From Dillenia suffruticosa (Eukaryota; Streptophyta; Magnoliopsida; Dilleniales; Dilleniaceae): DNA of 64,000 nucleotides. This document shows positions 11,837-24,818 of the stretch, piece after piece. A program made the translations under genes and the position numbers. Position 1 is the stretch's first letter. Each line of letters begins with the position of its first letter. The stretch spans positions 13,418,001 through 13,482,000 of the forward strand of contig JAVTVX010000035.1 of the NCBI GenBank assembly GCA_033439265.1. Direction: 5' to 3'. The notes beneath the pieces were generated by a model. It had not been told where the DNA came from, searched no databases, and was given only the letters and a program-made list of their open reading frames with translations.

Positions 11837-12542
11837 CCATAACTCAAGGCATCATTTCAGTCCTGATTGGAAAAGCTCCTGGACTCATAGCAACAAAGTA
11901 ATTGAGATGACAATCTTTCTCCGAAAGAATTTATGGAAAAAATACAGCACACCTTCAAATTAAAACAGAGAAGGCTGGGTAATGGATCCATCTCAAATTC
12001 AAATTAAGAAGAAACGGAGCTAATTTTATAAACAGAAACTCATTAACACTAGACAAGTTCATCATAATCAAATGCCAGGATTCTAAATGTTATGTTTCTG
12101 TACTCTGGAGACTTTTCAACTAAGGCAATATTTTGGACAATATACGTAGTTTGATTTGGAGGAAACTTGAGAAAGACGTGTAAGATTGGCATGGTCAATA
12201 GCTTTCATGGAATTAACTGATACATAGAAAATCAAAATAAATAACCAGAACAAAAGAAAAGAATCAGATCCGAGTTGGATATTCAAAATAAACAAAATAA
12301 CAGAAAGCTCATGCATCAGATACACCCACAATGAGAAAAACATAGCACTACAACTATAATGGATACATCCCCAACAATAACACTCAAGCACAAACATAAA
12401 AGGAAAAAAGAAGAAACAAAGAAAAACATATTTTGTGCGCGCATTCGAGAGTGCAAGTGCGTGTGCATGTGCGTGTGCATGCTCGTGCACATGTGTGAGT
12501 GTGTCTAAGAAAGAACATGCCATCATGGATTGACTAACTTTA
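10666..12542. other. region downstream of the R3H gene
   Basis: No independent gene is supported. The right part (about 12.0-12.5 kb) should contain the 3' UTR of the R3H gene on the minus strand. It includes a TG-rich alternating tract (12450-12505) and A-rich runs (11477-11505, 11815-11836). Sequence at 10680-10790 carries more CAGCCGGTCGA-like motifs related to the inverted-repeat element. Confidence 0.45.
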
Positions 12543-14888
12543 TCATACCCGGAAAACATTGTGTCTAAGTTGCTCATACGATTGTGCATACATCATGGCA
12601 TGGCTGGGCCACTGCATGTAAACAGCATCCCTGGGTGTCTGATTTAGTCCCATCGCACAGAATGGACTCATAACCGTGTTTGAAGGCGCATAGCCAAGGG
12701 AAGTTTGAGTTCTTGGCAATTGACACAACTGAGGGAAACTGGGGTCATACTGCAGAAATGCAGGTTGAATTTTCTGCATGCTGAAAGGTGCCAGACTAAA
12801 AGTTTGATTTGTTGCAGTATTCCTAAAATACCTGCATAGTGAACAAAAACATAAAACTTCATTAAGAAAAGGAGCTTTAAATTTCACTTAATGTCAGGAT
12901 TTTGTAGCTAGAAGCAGGAAACAAATGAAACAACATCCCTACTACATAAAACCACTAAATAAGAACATTGGAAAAGTATAATATCTGACTTAGACAAGTC
13001 AACCACAGAATTGCATGTTATCCAAGCATGCAATCAATTTTAGAAACAAATAAGTCAAAAGGTTTTATGATGGCTGCGGGCAATCAAACAGGTTCCTAGA
13101 TCAAAGTTTAAAACTACCTGTCATAACTCCGATCATAATCAGGATCAGTACGGTCCTTCTCCCTGTCTCTGAAAATGGCAACTCGGGCAGAAGTACTACC
13201 ATCCCTACTACCAAGGGACTTCTCTGGATCAACCATTAGGTTCCTAAAACCCTCATTACCATCTCTACTGGAACATGGATTCTTCAAATCCATTGGCATC
13301 TGCAGCAAAGTTTCCTCAGTCTCGGGACTACCAGGGTTACTAAAGATGCGGGCTCGTGCCCGATCATACTCCTCTTTTCTCTCTTCCACAGTTCTCAGGG
13401 GGCTTCTTTTGGCCCCCAGCCCTGTACCTTCTGCTTGGGAAGCTTTACTTGGCTTTGGCCTTATGGCAATTTTAATGCACTCGGGCATTTCATTTTCTGA
13501 TTGTTTGGCAGGAATCTCAGATAAACGGACCAGTGGATATTTGCTTTCTAATGTTTTCCTAACAACAATTTTATTTCCCAAACTATCCATACCATTATCC
13601 TGAACCATAGTCTGTAAACTATAGTGTTGAGCAACACGATGTGCTGCAAGACGAAGGTAAGAAGTAGGGAAATGCTGGAACTCAAACTGCTGTTGTTCAG
13701 GATTCTGCATAAACCTTTGAATATCGAGTTCCATGCGAAGAACTGGCAACAAAACAGACAAATCCAATAAATATAGTTACCTACATAAGTGAACAAAATA
13801 AACTCCCAACACACAAGGAAACAAATAAAACACAAGATTATGCTGCTTTATCCATGACAGATCTTCTAGTACTGAAAAAATTACCAATGAATCTTTTAGA
13901 AAAAAAACAAAATTGTGTGCACATTGCTTCGTTTGCATGGAAGTGGGCCTGCACGTGATGGTGTCTGCATACACTGCCAAGACACCACCTCGACTATGTT
14001 CTCTTGGCAGAATTTGCAGAATATTCACAATAATATCATTAGCAGAAGTTAAAGACACTTAGGAAACTTGAATTCTGAACTCCAAATATCTTACAAGTGA
14101 GACAAAACTTAGTATGCAATAGACCGAACAGGACAAAATCACGCTTCATTTGAGCATGATATTTGGAAAAAGCAACGATCACATTAACAGGAGATATGTT
14201 ATTCACTTTCTTGAAAATTTTGGATTAGTCACCAACGAACAAAAAAAAAAAAAAAAGAAGAAGAAGAAGAAACAAAACCTTTATTTTGGCTTGATATTTA
14301 GAAAAGTGAAACTCACTTCAACAGGAGATATTTTTTAACTTGATTCAAAGGTTTGCATTTAAAAACAAATGGAATAGATGAGCCCATATGCTAGCCAACA
14401 AGTTCTACAAATTTAGGGACCTGAGATGGAAAGATTTTAACCTTTTCCTTTAATCTTCCAACAGGGAAAGGAAGTTCTAATTAAGTTTTCTGAAGGAATG
14501 CAAAGTGATTTCATTGTAGACTTCCCAATAGGTGACAAGGGGGTGGTAGAGGACACATTTCCCACGTTATGCTATCACAAATATGCCCTCTTTGCAGAAC
14601 ATCTTCAATTATCCTAAACTAAAGCTATCATGCATGGTTTCTAAAACTGTCATAAGGCTGAAAGTGAACCCAACCAGCAATGAGCATGTCTATATAGTGA
14701 AGTTGGAGGATGAGCATGCTAACCTGCCAAGTGGGTAGGGATAATCATGCCTATGAGCTTATAGTTCGTCCCCTTGTACAAATTGAGTGATGTAATGGGT
14801 GGGAGTATAAGGAACGGGCAATTTGAAAATGGAGAGTTTGTCTATAAAGGTAGATCAACAATATTTAGAAAGAAGTCAAGTCTTCCAA

Positions 14889-14928
<40 letters not shown>

Positions 14929-17900
14929 CCGCTACAGAGGATGAGATTGGAAAAAGCACCATGGAATTTTGTGGTGTAGAATTAAAGATGGATCCAATTC
15001 AAGTTGAAGTAGGTTAAGTCTTCTTCCTTTATCCAACACAACAAACGAAGAAAAAACCTAGACTCTTTAACATGGCTCTAAAAGAAAATACTTTGTAGAT
15101 TCAACTGGGAGGTAACTCAATTTTCTTCCAAAGTGTATTACAAAGTGTCAATTTTCCTCGAGGGTTGCCATCTCTGATAGGATCGCAGGTGAAAAGAACT
15201 TACCAAAATCAATTATTACATAGGGAAAAATTCCACAGAAGTTTCATGGGTAAAGAAGTGTCTACCACAGATGGCCTGCACTTCATAATTTCAGTAGCTT
15301 TTTCTATTGGATTTCCCAATCAGCGAAGTAGTCATTCCAAGGTCATGGTCCTTGGTGCTATTATAAATAACCTTCGCTATAGAATAGAGTTCATTTAGAA
15401 AGAGCATCAACAACCAATCATCAAAAACTCTACAGTCCTTATTTTGGAACCAGGGACTGAAACAAACCAAAAAAAGAAAAAGAAAGACCTCATCTTCTCA
15501 CATGATAGTTTTAATGGTCTTTTAAGTTTTCAAAGTCTTAAATTCTTCCATCCCTTATATCCTAAGATTGCCCTTAGAATGGAATTTTTTTTCTTTCGGC
15601 CACATACTTGGTATTCATGATATATCTCACCAGGTTATACAATGAAAATCAAAAAGGAATTTTGAAATACTATACTACTCATAAAAATAAAAAGAATCAA
15701 AAGAACTAAAATTAAAACTCTAACAAAGGCGGGAAAAAAAAAGAATGGTGAAACTAATGGTACTCATGAATATAAATATATATAATGTACTTATATATAT
15801 GTATATATAGGCATGTTAAAAATAGAACTGAAATAGAAAGACATTAAAAAATAAATGAATAAATCACAACATTAAACGATATCTGCGTTGAAGTTTGGAA
15901 TAATTTACAATTCAGATGATAAAAGAATAATTCCAATAAAAAAAATAGAAACCTAATCTGGCAGTGATGTATCAATTCCCATTGATATATAGCATTGAAC
16001 CCAATATATGCCAATGGAGACATCGCCCAATATTTGAGGAATTAAACTAACAAGTTGATCTCAAACTCTTAGGCAAAATACAAGAATCAAGACCATGGAA
16101 AGAAATAAATTTCTGAATGGCCAATATTGTTTTGCCAGTAAGTCAATCACTAAAGCAATATACTTAGTGACACTTGATGAAAAACTGGGTGAAAGATAGA
16201 AGATTATGGATAAAATATATATCAATTCGGACAATCAGGCTATGCCCAAAGAGGCAACATTGCAGTTGGGGGTTTAAAAAAATATGATTTGCCTTTATAA
16301 GTGGTATGCATTCAACCAAATTAACAGTAAAGGAGCGACGACCAATGATGGAATAAGAGATGTGATTAAAGAGTTTTTGATTACCATAACTGAACATCAA
16401 AGATAAGTAACAAGTCCCCACATTAAGTAGCATTGACGACAGAAGAACGTACAACAGATATATAAAAGAGAATTTGTGACTGTATGCATTTTTTCCCCAG
16501 ATGACATTCTCCTATGTGTTCAAGTAAAGCCATCATTATGATAGTTTGAATTGGCTGTACAAATGCCTCTAGGATAACCGTGCAGTCCTCCAAAGTCTCA
16601 CACCTCAACCTCTTGACTTATACGGTATTCTAGTAAAATTTAAGAGTCTTCTCTCTGCAATATTACACCCAAAAAACATTTACAAATATAGTAAAACTTT
16701 CAATGTAATTAGCACCTTGTACAAGCCCTCAACATCCAAGCCAAATGTCAGTCCATAGAGCAAGTAAGATGAGGAATGGACCAATGACTAGATAACAAAT
16801 CACCGAAAGCAGTTTACCAACTTATCAACTCATAATTGAATCTTCTAAAAGGAAATTTCAATGGTATTATTAAGGCTAAAACCACAAACAAGCGTCTGAA
16901 CTTTAGTCCTACTTTCAAATAGCCCTCTTAACCTTTACTACACTCCATTACCAACAATACTTTTAAAAGGTCCACACAGTAAGTAGATAGAATTAAGATT
17001 CCGTCCACTTAGAAGGTCATGTGCAACACATCTCACCCATGTCTCTCTCTTCTTCCTCTCTCCAGTGAAAAAGAACAAATTTTAGTGATAGAAAGAAAAG
17101 AAAAGGATTCATTTGGAGACTAAATATATTTTTTTGTGAAAATTTTAGTTCATAGCTAAATTTGGTGAAAAGGCTTTCCAAGTCTTGTAAAAAATTGTAA
17201 ACTTTTGCTAAAACAAGAAGAAAAAAGAAGAAAGAAAATCATGTGCATAATTTAGATGCTAGATATAGATTCCTCACAAAAAATAGTGAGAGGAAACTAG
17301 ATACAAAATCTTAATATCATCCACTTGGGGGTCACATAAACCTATTTCAAAAAGTTCAGGAAATAAATGACTATAACTAAAGTTTGGAGGTTAAGGCCAC
17401 CGCATTATATGTGGTTTTGTCCAATTATTTCAAGTCAGTGCCAACTGCCATCAAGCGCACTAGGTGTTCCTAGGCACTAGGCCTCCTGGCACTTCAATTG
17501 TGGGTATCAAAATGCAAACTCTCACATGAAGAAGCGGAGTTGCCAACTGAGGAAAAATTTTATTTTACAAAATAAAATCAATAATGATCAATTTGCTTTT
17601 ACTAGTATATCAAGGTCCGTATGCAAGAAAGGTATATATCATCTTTCAATATAATGATCAACACAAAATTCATGATGATATTTTATATACATAGGATAGG
17701 AATCAACACAAAGTTCAAGCACGTTCCCAACAAACATAATATCCTTTCATTTTGAATACTAAAATAACTTCAATAGAAAATCAAATATTGTCAATCAACT
17801 TATCCAATCATGCAAGAAAAGAGAAAAGAAACACAAATAAATGCTATGACCAAGAGTAGACACAAAAGGAAAACAAAGAGAAAGGGGGGATCTAGGAAGA

Positions 17901-20198
17901 AAAACTAAGAAGAAATGAACAATTAAAAACGAGGTGCTTTAGTTACTTCCTTGGAGCAACAGGCAAAAGCACCTCCTTGAAGATATCCTGCCGAGAACTT
18001 CACGAGGCCCTAGGCACTTGGAGCACCCAAGCAAGGAGCAAAGAGTCTTTGACAACAACTAAAAAATTTTTGGAAAGTGAAGTATTGTACTTAAATTAAA
18101 CTACTAGAAATGAGACAATTTATGAAGGCATGAATGCTTATGAATATTACAAGCATCACACTAAATTAGTAAGCCAAATTGTTAAAATTATGTTAAAGCT
18201 AGCTACATGATTTGGTATTGCACTTGAGAAGCAACTAAATGTAAGCCCCTATACATATAGCAAGATTGAATTTGTTTTTTAGCATAAACTTTAATTGTAT
18301 GGGTATAGACCGCAAACATGTTAGCTAGAGATGACAATAAAAGGTTGTCTACAAGTGAAACGGAATAATCTTTTAACTAAATACAAATATTTCTGACCTT
18401 CAAACTCTAAGGAATAAAGCCTTCCAACTCTCATGTGGCAAACTTTGCAAATTGATCAAAACTTAAATTGATTAGTCAATCAATATTCTAATTCTTGGCT
18501 GCATTTGGTACAAGAGGGGCAATTTTTTAAGAAAAATAAGACTAAACATGAAGTATTATGCTAGCATACTCTATTTTCTTACACCAAGAGTAAGCATTAC
18601 AGCCACAAAGGAGGTAAGAAATTTTCCCACCAAAGACCTAGGGTAACTTATTGGCCCTTAAGGGTGTAATCCCCCTTTGATTCAAAGCTTAAAAGTAAGT
18701 TAAAATAAAATTTCACATGCATTGTTTTAATTTTCTAAATTATCTCTTTCTATCCTTTCCCATGATAACAATCACAATGAAGCGACACATTTCCCCCTCT
18801 ATTTCCTGTATTATATCAGAGGTTTTTCAAATGCTTCTATATTTTTGGGAATGCCAAAAAACCAATTCACTAATTGCATTTCAAGTTAACCACAGGGTTT
18901 GAGGTTGAGTACATTCAGTAGCCATGATGTAATCACTATACAATTTAGGAAGGCGAGAAGATGGTAATGTTGGCCTTTTTTGCTTCCAAACTAAACATTA
19001 AAAATGCTGGTGTCTGGGCAAGTGCTAAGGAAGATTATCAATTTATGATAAAGGAGAATCAAGGAATGTAACAATAAGAAACATAAAAAAGACAGAGAGA
19101 ACCTAATTTACATGTGGTCTTAAGTACAGGTGCCTACAATGAATATGTTTTGAAGTGTTTGATTCATCTCCTTCCAAAAAATTGTACACTAGATTAAAAT
19201 CTCCAGAACCCATGTCCAATCTCATGCAAGGTTTCAATTGCCATAGCATTACACCAAGTAAAAATAAATAAAAAAAAAGTCGCCAATTTATCAGCAAAAA
19301 AAAAAAAAAAAAGTCCCAATTTATCAGCAGATCGTCAGGTTAAAGAAAACTTTTCATCAATGCACCACACATAAACAGTGTCCATGAGTGCATGCATGTA
19401 CAAAGTATCTAAATAATACCAACGGTCAATTAGTTTAGCGGGATGTAACGTTAGGTTCCTTAACCAAAATCTTGGGTTCGAATTGCGATTTAGGCATAGA
19501 ACAGACTACGTTGGAATGGTAGCCCCCTTAAATGAATCACTGCAAGTCCCAAACCAGATTAGTCGGAACATGACTATAGATAGCGGTTGGTATAATACCA
19601 AAAAAAAAAAAGAGTGTCTAAATAATGATGGCCATAATTAGAATAAAATGATCCTAAACATATCCAGCGAGACCTGACAAAGAATCTGAAATTCCTAAAC
19701 CAAAGTAAGCTAACCTAAAAATTTCCGGACAAGGGTTCAAATTGAAGGGATATATAAAATTGAGCTAATGCATCACAGGTCAACACAATCCAACATCAAG
19801 CAATGGCCTAATGCACATTCTTATCACTTCAGATCTAACGACAGCATAAAATCCAACTTTAAAATGCGGAGAAAAGTAAACCCTAATTGAAATCCCAAAC
19901 CAGATCTAGCCATCCAATCTTTAAAAACCGTCATTAAATCTTCGATACCCCAATTAAACACAATCAATGCAGCCAACTAAGACATAACTAAGCAAAAGAA
20001 CAAACAATTAAGACAATAACCGAAAAGTCAAACCCTAATTGAGAAGGAAAATAAAAAGGAAGAAAATTGTATAAGAGACCTACTTGTGAGGCGATGACGA
20101 GGATTCTGAAGAGCCTCAACCAAGAAGGGGTCGACGGTGGAGACATCCACCACCTCCTTCTGAGATATGCCATCGATAATATGCCCAACTGAATCCAT
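12543..20198 (-). CDS. R3H and SUZ domain single-stranded nucleic-acid-binding protein (three exons)
   Basis: Coding exons on the minus strand are 20084-20198, 13118-13742 and 12543-12831, joined by GT-AG introns of 6,341 and 286 bases with consistent phases. This gives 342 residues. Exon 1 starts MDSVGHIIDGISQKEVVDVS. The R3H domain spans about residues 24-86, with the Arg-x3-His signature at R69/H73 (LRLAAHRVAQHY). A SUZ motif lies at about 130-175, ending in YDRARARIF. The C-terminus is rich in Gln, Pro and Met. R3H domains bind single-stranded nucleic acids, and SUZ motifs occur with them in RNA-binding proteins. The family match, from memory, is Arabidopsis At2g40960 (about 350 residues). 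The reading frame is intact, and three CACGTG boxes lie upstream. The last exon stops right after a GT that could also be a splice donor, so the final residues are less certain. Confidence 0.88.
14889..14925. repeat. (TC)n microsatellite inside R3H intron 1
   Basis: About 18 TC units on the plus strand (GA on the transcribed strand) lie within the long first intron. Confidence 0.85.
19404..19626 (+). mobile_element. tRNA-derived SINE with target-site duplication
   Basis: A body of about 195 bases (19418-19612) carries TAGTTTAGCGGG near its start, close to a polymerase III A-box. It has GGGTTCGAATTGC about 45 bases later as a B-box, and ends in an A-run. It is flanked by AGTATCTAAATAAT (19404-19417) and AGTGTCTAAATAAT (19613-19626), a 14 bp duplication with one mismatch. 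This is the complete layout of a plant SINE. It lies antisense to the R3H gene, inside its first intron about 0.57 kb downstream of the start codon. Confidence 0.8.
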
Positions 20199-20465
20199 TC
20201 CTCTCTCTTTCTCTCTCTATAGATTTTTCTGCTACTTCTCTCTTTCTCTCTATTCGTTAATGGAGAAGATTCAAGAAGAGAGCAACAGAGTGGTCCTCTT
20301 GTTCGTCTTCTGAGCAGAGAAGATAAGAGAGAGAGAACGAAACAAAAGGTAGAGAGAAACCCTCCGCCTCTCTCTCTCTCTCTCCTCAAATTCTTATCCC
20401 ACACCTCGGAGGGATTATTAAGAGAGAAAGTCCCCTTATACTCCCTCTTTCCTTGTTCTTTCTCC
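20199..20465 (-). promoter_or_regulatory. GA/CT-rich 5' leader of the R3H gene
   Basis: The 250 bases upstream of the start codon are dominated by GAGA/CTCT runs on both strands, typical of plant 5' UTRs and core promoters with GAGA motifs. The exact transcription start cannot be seen. The overlapping minus-strand ORF of 159 codons is a low-complexity artefact of these runs and ends past the splice donor. Confidence 0.55.
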
Positions 20466-20540
20466 AACGTGCGCTAAAGTGCTGGTTTTGAATTCCCAAA
20501 TTGCCCATACACCCACCGGTTAAAGGAAACAAAAATGCTT

Positions 20541-20660
20541 CACGTGGCCAGCACGTGATGCTGCATCGTTTTCCTTGATTACAAGGCGATACGTTATTGG
20601 TTGATAGAGCATGTCGAGCATTAGATTTGAGTGTCTGGCCACTAATAGCTTTTACACGTG
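20541..20660 (-). promoter_or_regulatory. cluster of three G-boxes (CACGTG) upstream of the R3H gene
   Basis: CACGTG occurs at 20541-20546, 20552-20557 and 20655-20660, about 340-460 bases before the start codon. The first two are 11 bases apart, on the same face of the helix. G-boxes bind bHLH proteins such as PIFs and bZIP proteins such as ABFs or HY5. Light or stress regulation of the R3H gene is an inference. Confidence 0.55.
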
Positions 20661-21522
20661 TCTGTCGAGGACGGCAAACAGTGCGCCGCTTCCTGATTAC
20701 TTGTGATTTTTGCAGGAATGGGGAATTGACCGCACGCGCATACCGCCGTTTTTAACCAGGCGTTGCCTTTCCTGCCTTCTGATTGGCCCAATAAATTTAT
20801 CATTTTAAAAATATGGATAATTACTATTTTAAAATTATTTTTAATTTAAAAAAACTCGTCTCACATAATCACTGTGTTAACATATTTTTAAGTTATTTTT
20901 AATTAACAGAATTTTTATCATTTTATTTGATACTAATATGACAGATCAAATTCAAAAAATAATTTAAAAGTAAACAAAAATTAAAAAAAAAATTATTTAT
21001 ATTTTTAATATCATAATTATACTGTTACATTTGAACTTTTATTTTCTTCTTTCTTCTTTTTTTACTTTATAATAATTTTTAAGTCATATTTTCTCAGATT
21101 GACCACTAAAAAATTGAGACAAACTCAAATTCAAATTAAATAGACTTTTTAATTAAAAAATTATTCATATAATAACTGTATTCTTTATTATTATAATTAT
21201 ATAATTAATTTAATTATAGATTCCATAATCATATATATTAAATCAATTATTAGAGTTGTGCATAATTTCTGTCTGTTGATTGGAGAATGTATTACTAATA
21301 ATATATATATGATACTAAAGATCAACACAATTTATGTCTAATATGTGATTAAGGTCCGAATATCTTTTATTCGCTACAACTCTTTGCAAAAAATCATATA
21401 CTTTTAATGCACAAAAATATTCTCTTGGAATAAAATTTTTATCTCAATATAATGATAGATAACACTTGCAATAGATAAGGGTTAAATTAATCTTAATAGG
21501 AAAAAAGAAATACTACAATGTA
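20661..21522. other. AT-rich intergenic spacer
   Basis: No coding potential is seen. The composition is very AT-rich after about 20.8 kb and resembles the other transposon-derived spacers in this window. Confidence 0.4.
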
Positions 21523-22184
21523 TAGGGGTGAGCATTTTTTATATTTCGAAATGTTTATTTGATAATTATTTTCAATTTTACGTAAAACTAAAATTTAATT
21601 TAATTATTGGGATGATTATCAGTTTTAACAATTTTTATTTTGATCAAACCGAATTAACAGAAATAATTATAAGTACATATTTTTAGGTAATTTTTATTAA
21701 TGAAAATATGAATATAATACTACAACTAAAAGTTAAAAGAAAAAATATTATAAATAAAATAAATTTTAAAATAAATGATATAGCATTATAACTAAAAGTA
21801 AAAAAAGAAAAATATTTTAAAAATTATTTTTTATTTTATTAACTACTAGTATATCCATAGAATTAGTTTAAAAGTTTAATATTTTATTATTTTATGTGAA
21901 ATTTGAATTTTAAAATTACAGTTTATAAACATATAATAATGTGAATGATATATATTATATCTATATAGACAGAAATAGAGAGTGTCGTTATTTAAATCTC
22001 TTATAAAGATTTCGATAATTTGATTAATTTGAATAAGCGTATCGAATTAACCATTTAATTCAATTAAATCGAATTGTTGATTTTTATTTATTAGATTAAA
22101 TTATAATTATAAGAATTGTATAAAAACATTAAATCAATTATTTTAATTTTTAACATTTTACCAACACTCACCCCTAACAATTCA
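21515..22184. mobile_element. hAT-type MITE, copy 1
   Basis: The element spans 21523-22176 (654 bp). It begins TAGGGGTGAGCA and ends CTCACCCCTA, so the ends are inverted repeats of the kind common in plant hAT elements. Flanking 8-mers are ACAATGTA (left) and ACAATTCA (right), matching at 6 of 8 positions. A related copy lies at 31344-32106 in the same orientation. There is no transposase; it would need a hAT transposase in trans. Confidence 0.7.
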
Positions 22185-22199
22185 AGTTAAATGACTTTA

Positions 22200-22682
22200 G
22201 TACCCATTTGATAGGGGTTTTTTTTCAACTTTTTTTCTCCTTACAAGAAGAAGTAAAAATTAATTACTTTTAAAAAAAAGTTAAAAGTTGTTTGATTTTT
22301 TTACCTTTGAAATAAAGTTAAAAATTAAAATTTAATTCTATTTTTACTTTTTTATTTTTGAAATAAAGTTAAAACTTAAAAATTAATGAATATATTTGAA
22401 CTTGACATCATTTAAATGAGAATATTAATGGAATAAAAACAATTATGTGAGAATATAAATAAAATAAAAAAACTTATATTTTTTTAAAAAAATGGAGCAT
22501 TAAAAAAATGAGAAGAAAAAGCTCCTCCAAATTACTTTTTCTTAAAAACTATTTTTTAAATTTTTTCTTCGTAAAACAAAAAAACTCTTTTTTTTAAAGA
22601 GATTCTAAAAAATATTATTTGGTAAAACTTTTCTTTATAAAAAGAAGAGAAGTAAAAAAAAAAACTCTATCAAACGAACACG
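22200..22682. mobile_element. MITE-like element with TTTGATAGRGTTTTT termini
   Basis: The left end reads TACCCATTTGATAGGGGTTT. The right end, reverse complemented, reads GTGTTCGTTTGATAGAGTTT. The arms therefore match imperfectly over about 25 bases, followed by oligo(T) on both sides. The interior is AT-rich with AAGTTAAAA repeats and no ORF. No target duplication could be fixed, so the superfamily is open. Confidence 0.5.
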
Positions 22683-23460
22683 TATGCTTCTTAAGAAAAT
22701 CCATAAGTCTTGTCAGGAGTGTAACAAGATAGAATGAACATAACTAATCCTAGTATTAATAAAAAAAAAAAAATTCCATTTGTTCATCACAAACTTACCA
22801 GCCAAGAAAAGGAAAAAAAGAAAAAATAAGATAATTAAATTTTAAATTTAAATTATGTTTTTAGATATGTAATTTTTTTTTTATTCACTATAACTCTCGT
22901 TATGTAACAAACTAATCAAACTTTCATTTTTTTTTTCCCTAAATTAATTTACAATTTCTATCTTAAACTCATGGAAGTGGATGCTAGTGGGAAATAAGCA
23001 GGAACCAGAAACTGAAACGGCATCTACCAAGTGCATTTCGGGATCTAGTCCATGGATTTAGGACAGCACTAAAGGACTAGTGCTTAAAAATGCATAGTCA
23101 GTCTTACCCGCCAGATCAACCTCCCGTCAAATATATCTTCTTAAAATCGTGCTTGTCAAACGAAAGACAAATAGATATTTACCGTAGCAATCAATCCAAA
23201 AAACAAAAGACTTTCCCATGAAAGAATGAAGCAGACATTTTCCATTGATACCGCTTTAAAACTATATGGAAGTAACAATAATTACAAATTATCCCTATCT
23301 TGAGCAAATGTAACCTTCCTATAAATGGACAAAATCCTTACATTAAACAATTTACTAAATTGAACATCTACAAAATGATCTCATGAAATATGAAGTTCTG
23401 CGGCTTAAAAGCATCCCGATAACCAAATGGGTCCAGGGTGAGTAATATGTGAAATCATGA
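22683..23460. other. spacer downstream of the FAD synthetase pseudogene
   Basis: No gene is seen. The right half may be the former 3' UTR of the minus-strand pseudogene. Poly(A)/poly(T) tracts are present. Confidence 0.4.
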
Positions 23461-24818
23461 TCAAATTATACTATCATCAAACTCAATACCTAATAGTTGG
23501 CGGTCCGGAGAAATTGCATGTCTACTAGATTTAGCTTGTCTGATTCCAAATGGACATGTGTTGTATCAACAACTTTTCTGCGTGGAACTATGTTCTCATC
23601 ACCAATGAAAGCAGAACAAATTTCATATGCACCTCCCTCGGAGGTAGGCTCAACAGAGACGACTTTGGTTCTCCTTGGCTCTCATCTACCATCAGCATCA
23701 ATCAACCTGTGTCGGCGACCTAAAAGCTCCGAGACATATTTCATATCTCCTTCGGCAAGAGCAAGGCAGAAATGAGTAGATAAAACTCGCCCCTTGTCCT
23801 TGACATCACCTGAAGCTATATAGCATCTTGATTCCCATTCATGACCGAAACAATGATATAAGCCCCCAAATCATATTCAGCACACAACCAAATGAGCTCT
23901 AATGCATCTCCGACAGCTTTATATCTAAACCGGTAATTTTCACCTACCATAATCCTTCATCATCATATATTGCATTTCTTATATATCAAATGCATTCTCC
24001 AAAGCAACATATACTTATCAAAAACAAGCAATGCAACCCTGAGTTTGAAGCACTGGCAACAACTCCAAGCACTCCAAGCTCCTTTGATAATTTTTCAACA
24101 AATTGTCGTGGAGTTAGCTGTCGAATGCTAGAAAATTCAAGCTCAAACTCTGCAGGGGTTATATTCCCCCAGTATGGAGTCCAAGAAGAAAGAACCCTCT
24201 TCCAATCACACTCGGCAACAACAGAAGCCCTGCTTGGAGATCACATTATTTATCAATACAGTCAACCTATAAGATTATTTCATTCAAATTTTTAACCGAA
24301 GTTTCAACTAAGCTTGATATCGTGAGATATGTATTTCATGTTCAAAATTCTGGCAAAGGCTGAAGGGATTTGCGCATTTTGACTCTTACTAATTTATAAG
24401 ACCCTTCGGACAAATGAATAACAAAGTTAGACATAAAGTTGGTCCTAAATGTTAAAGCGGAGAAAAGGAAAAGCGAGAGTTTACTGCGAAGGAAAAGAGA
24501 CGAGAGAAAGCAGTTGGTGAATATGTTCTTGTTGGCAATTTTGAGGTGCTTGTCTTACTGCAAGTCATGAATACATCCCAGTGGCAATGTAACTATGCAA
24601 CAAAAAGTAAAATTCATATCCCACAACAAATGACTCCACATGAACTAAACAAATGTTGAAAATGCTCCTAGTCATATGTACCTAGGTTTCCAGCCAAGTA
24701 CTTCCGCCACCCCAACAAATGACAAAAGAAAATGAAGTTCCAGCCTTTGATGCTTGTATTGCAAGTTCCAGATGACCAATGTGAAGAGCATCAAACTTTC
24801 CCAATGCTACAATACCTC
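23461..24818 (-). pseudogene. RIBF: decayed plastid FAD synthetase (FMN adenylyltransferase) gene
   Basis: Three exon remnants on the minus strand match plant RIBF1/RIBF2. The segment 24682-24818 encodes [19 protein letters not shown], whose HIGH box is the nucleotidyltransferase signature. The segment 24054-24229 encodes the KRVLSSW, LTPRQFVEKLSKELGV part. The segment 23461-23943 encodes [25 protein letters not shown] and VVDTTHVHLE. GT-AG borders survive at 24681/24230 and roughly at 24053/23944. The gene is broken: there is one extra base after SKAG in the first segment, a frameshift with a stop after NQDA, an in-frame TGA after IDADGR and another frameshift before the old C-terminus. Working RIBF makes FAD from FMN and ATP in plastids and lacks a riboflavin kinase domain. 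Confidence 0.85.

Larger units (their letters stand above)
13743..20083 (-). other. long first intron of the R3H gene
   Basis: The 6.3 kb intron separates residue 38 from residue 39 of the R3H protein, so the R3H domain is encoded across it. It holds a SINE with target duplications (19404-19626), a TC microsatellite, several poly(A)/poly(T) runs and a segment at 17.4-18.0 kb with CTAGGCACTAGGC-like repeats. No other gene is seen in it. The ORFs inside are short and lack family features. Confidence 0.7.

Noticed and set aside
12070..12210. Possible extra terminal exon of the R3H gene
   Set aside because: A minus-strand frame of about 45 codons with plausible splice sites (donor CGG|GTATGA at the present stop) is open here, but it shows no motif I recognise, and the three-exon model already has the family's usual length.
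19988..20467. 159-codon minus-strand ORF at the R3H 5' end
   Set aside because: Different frame from the conserved MDSVGHIIDG start; Arg/Glu runs come from GA-rich leader sequence.
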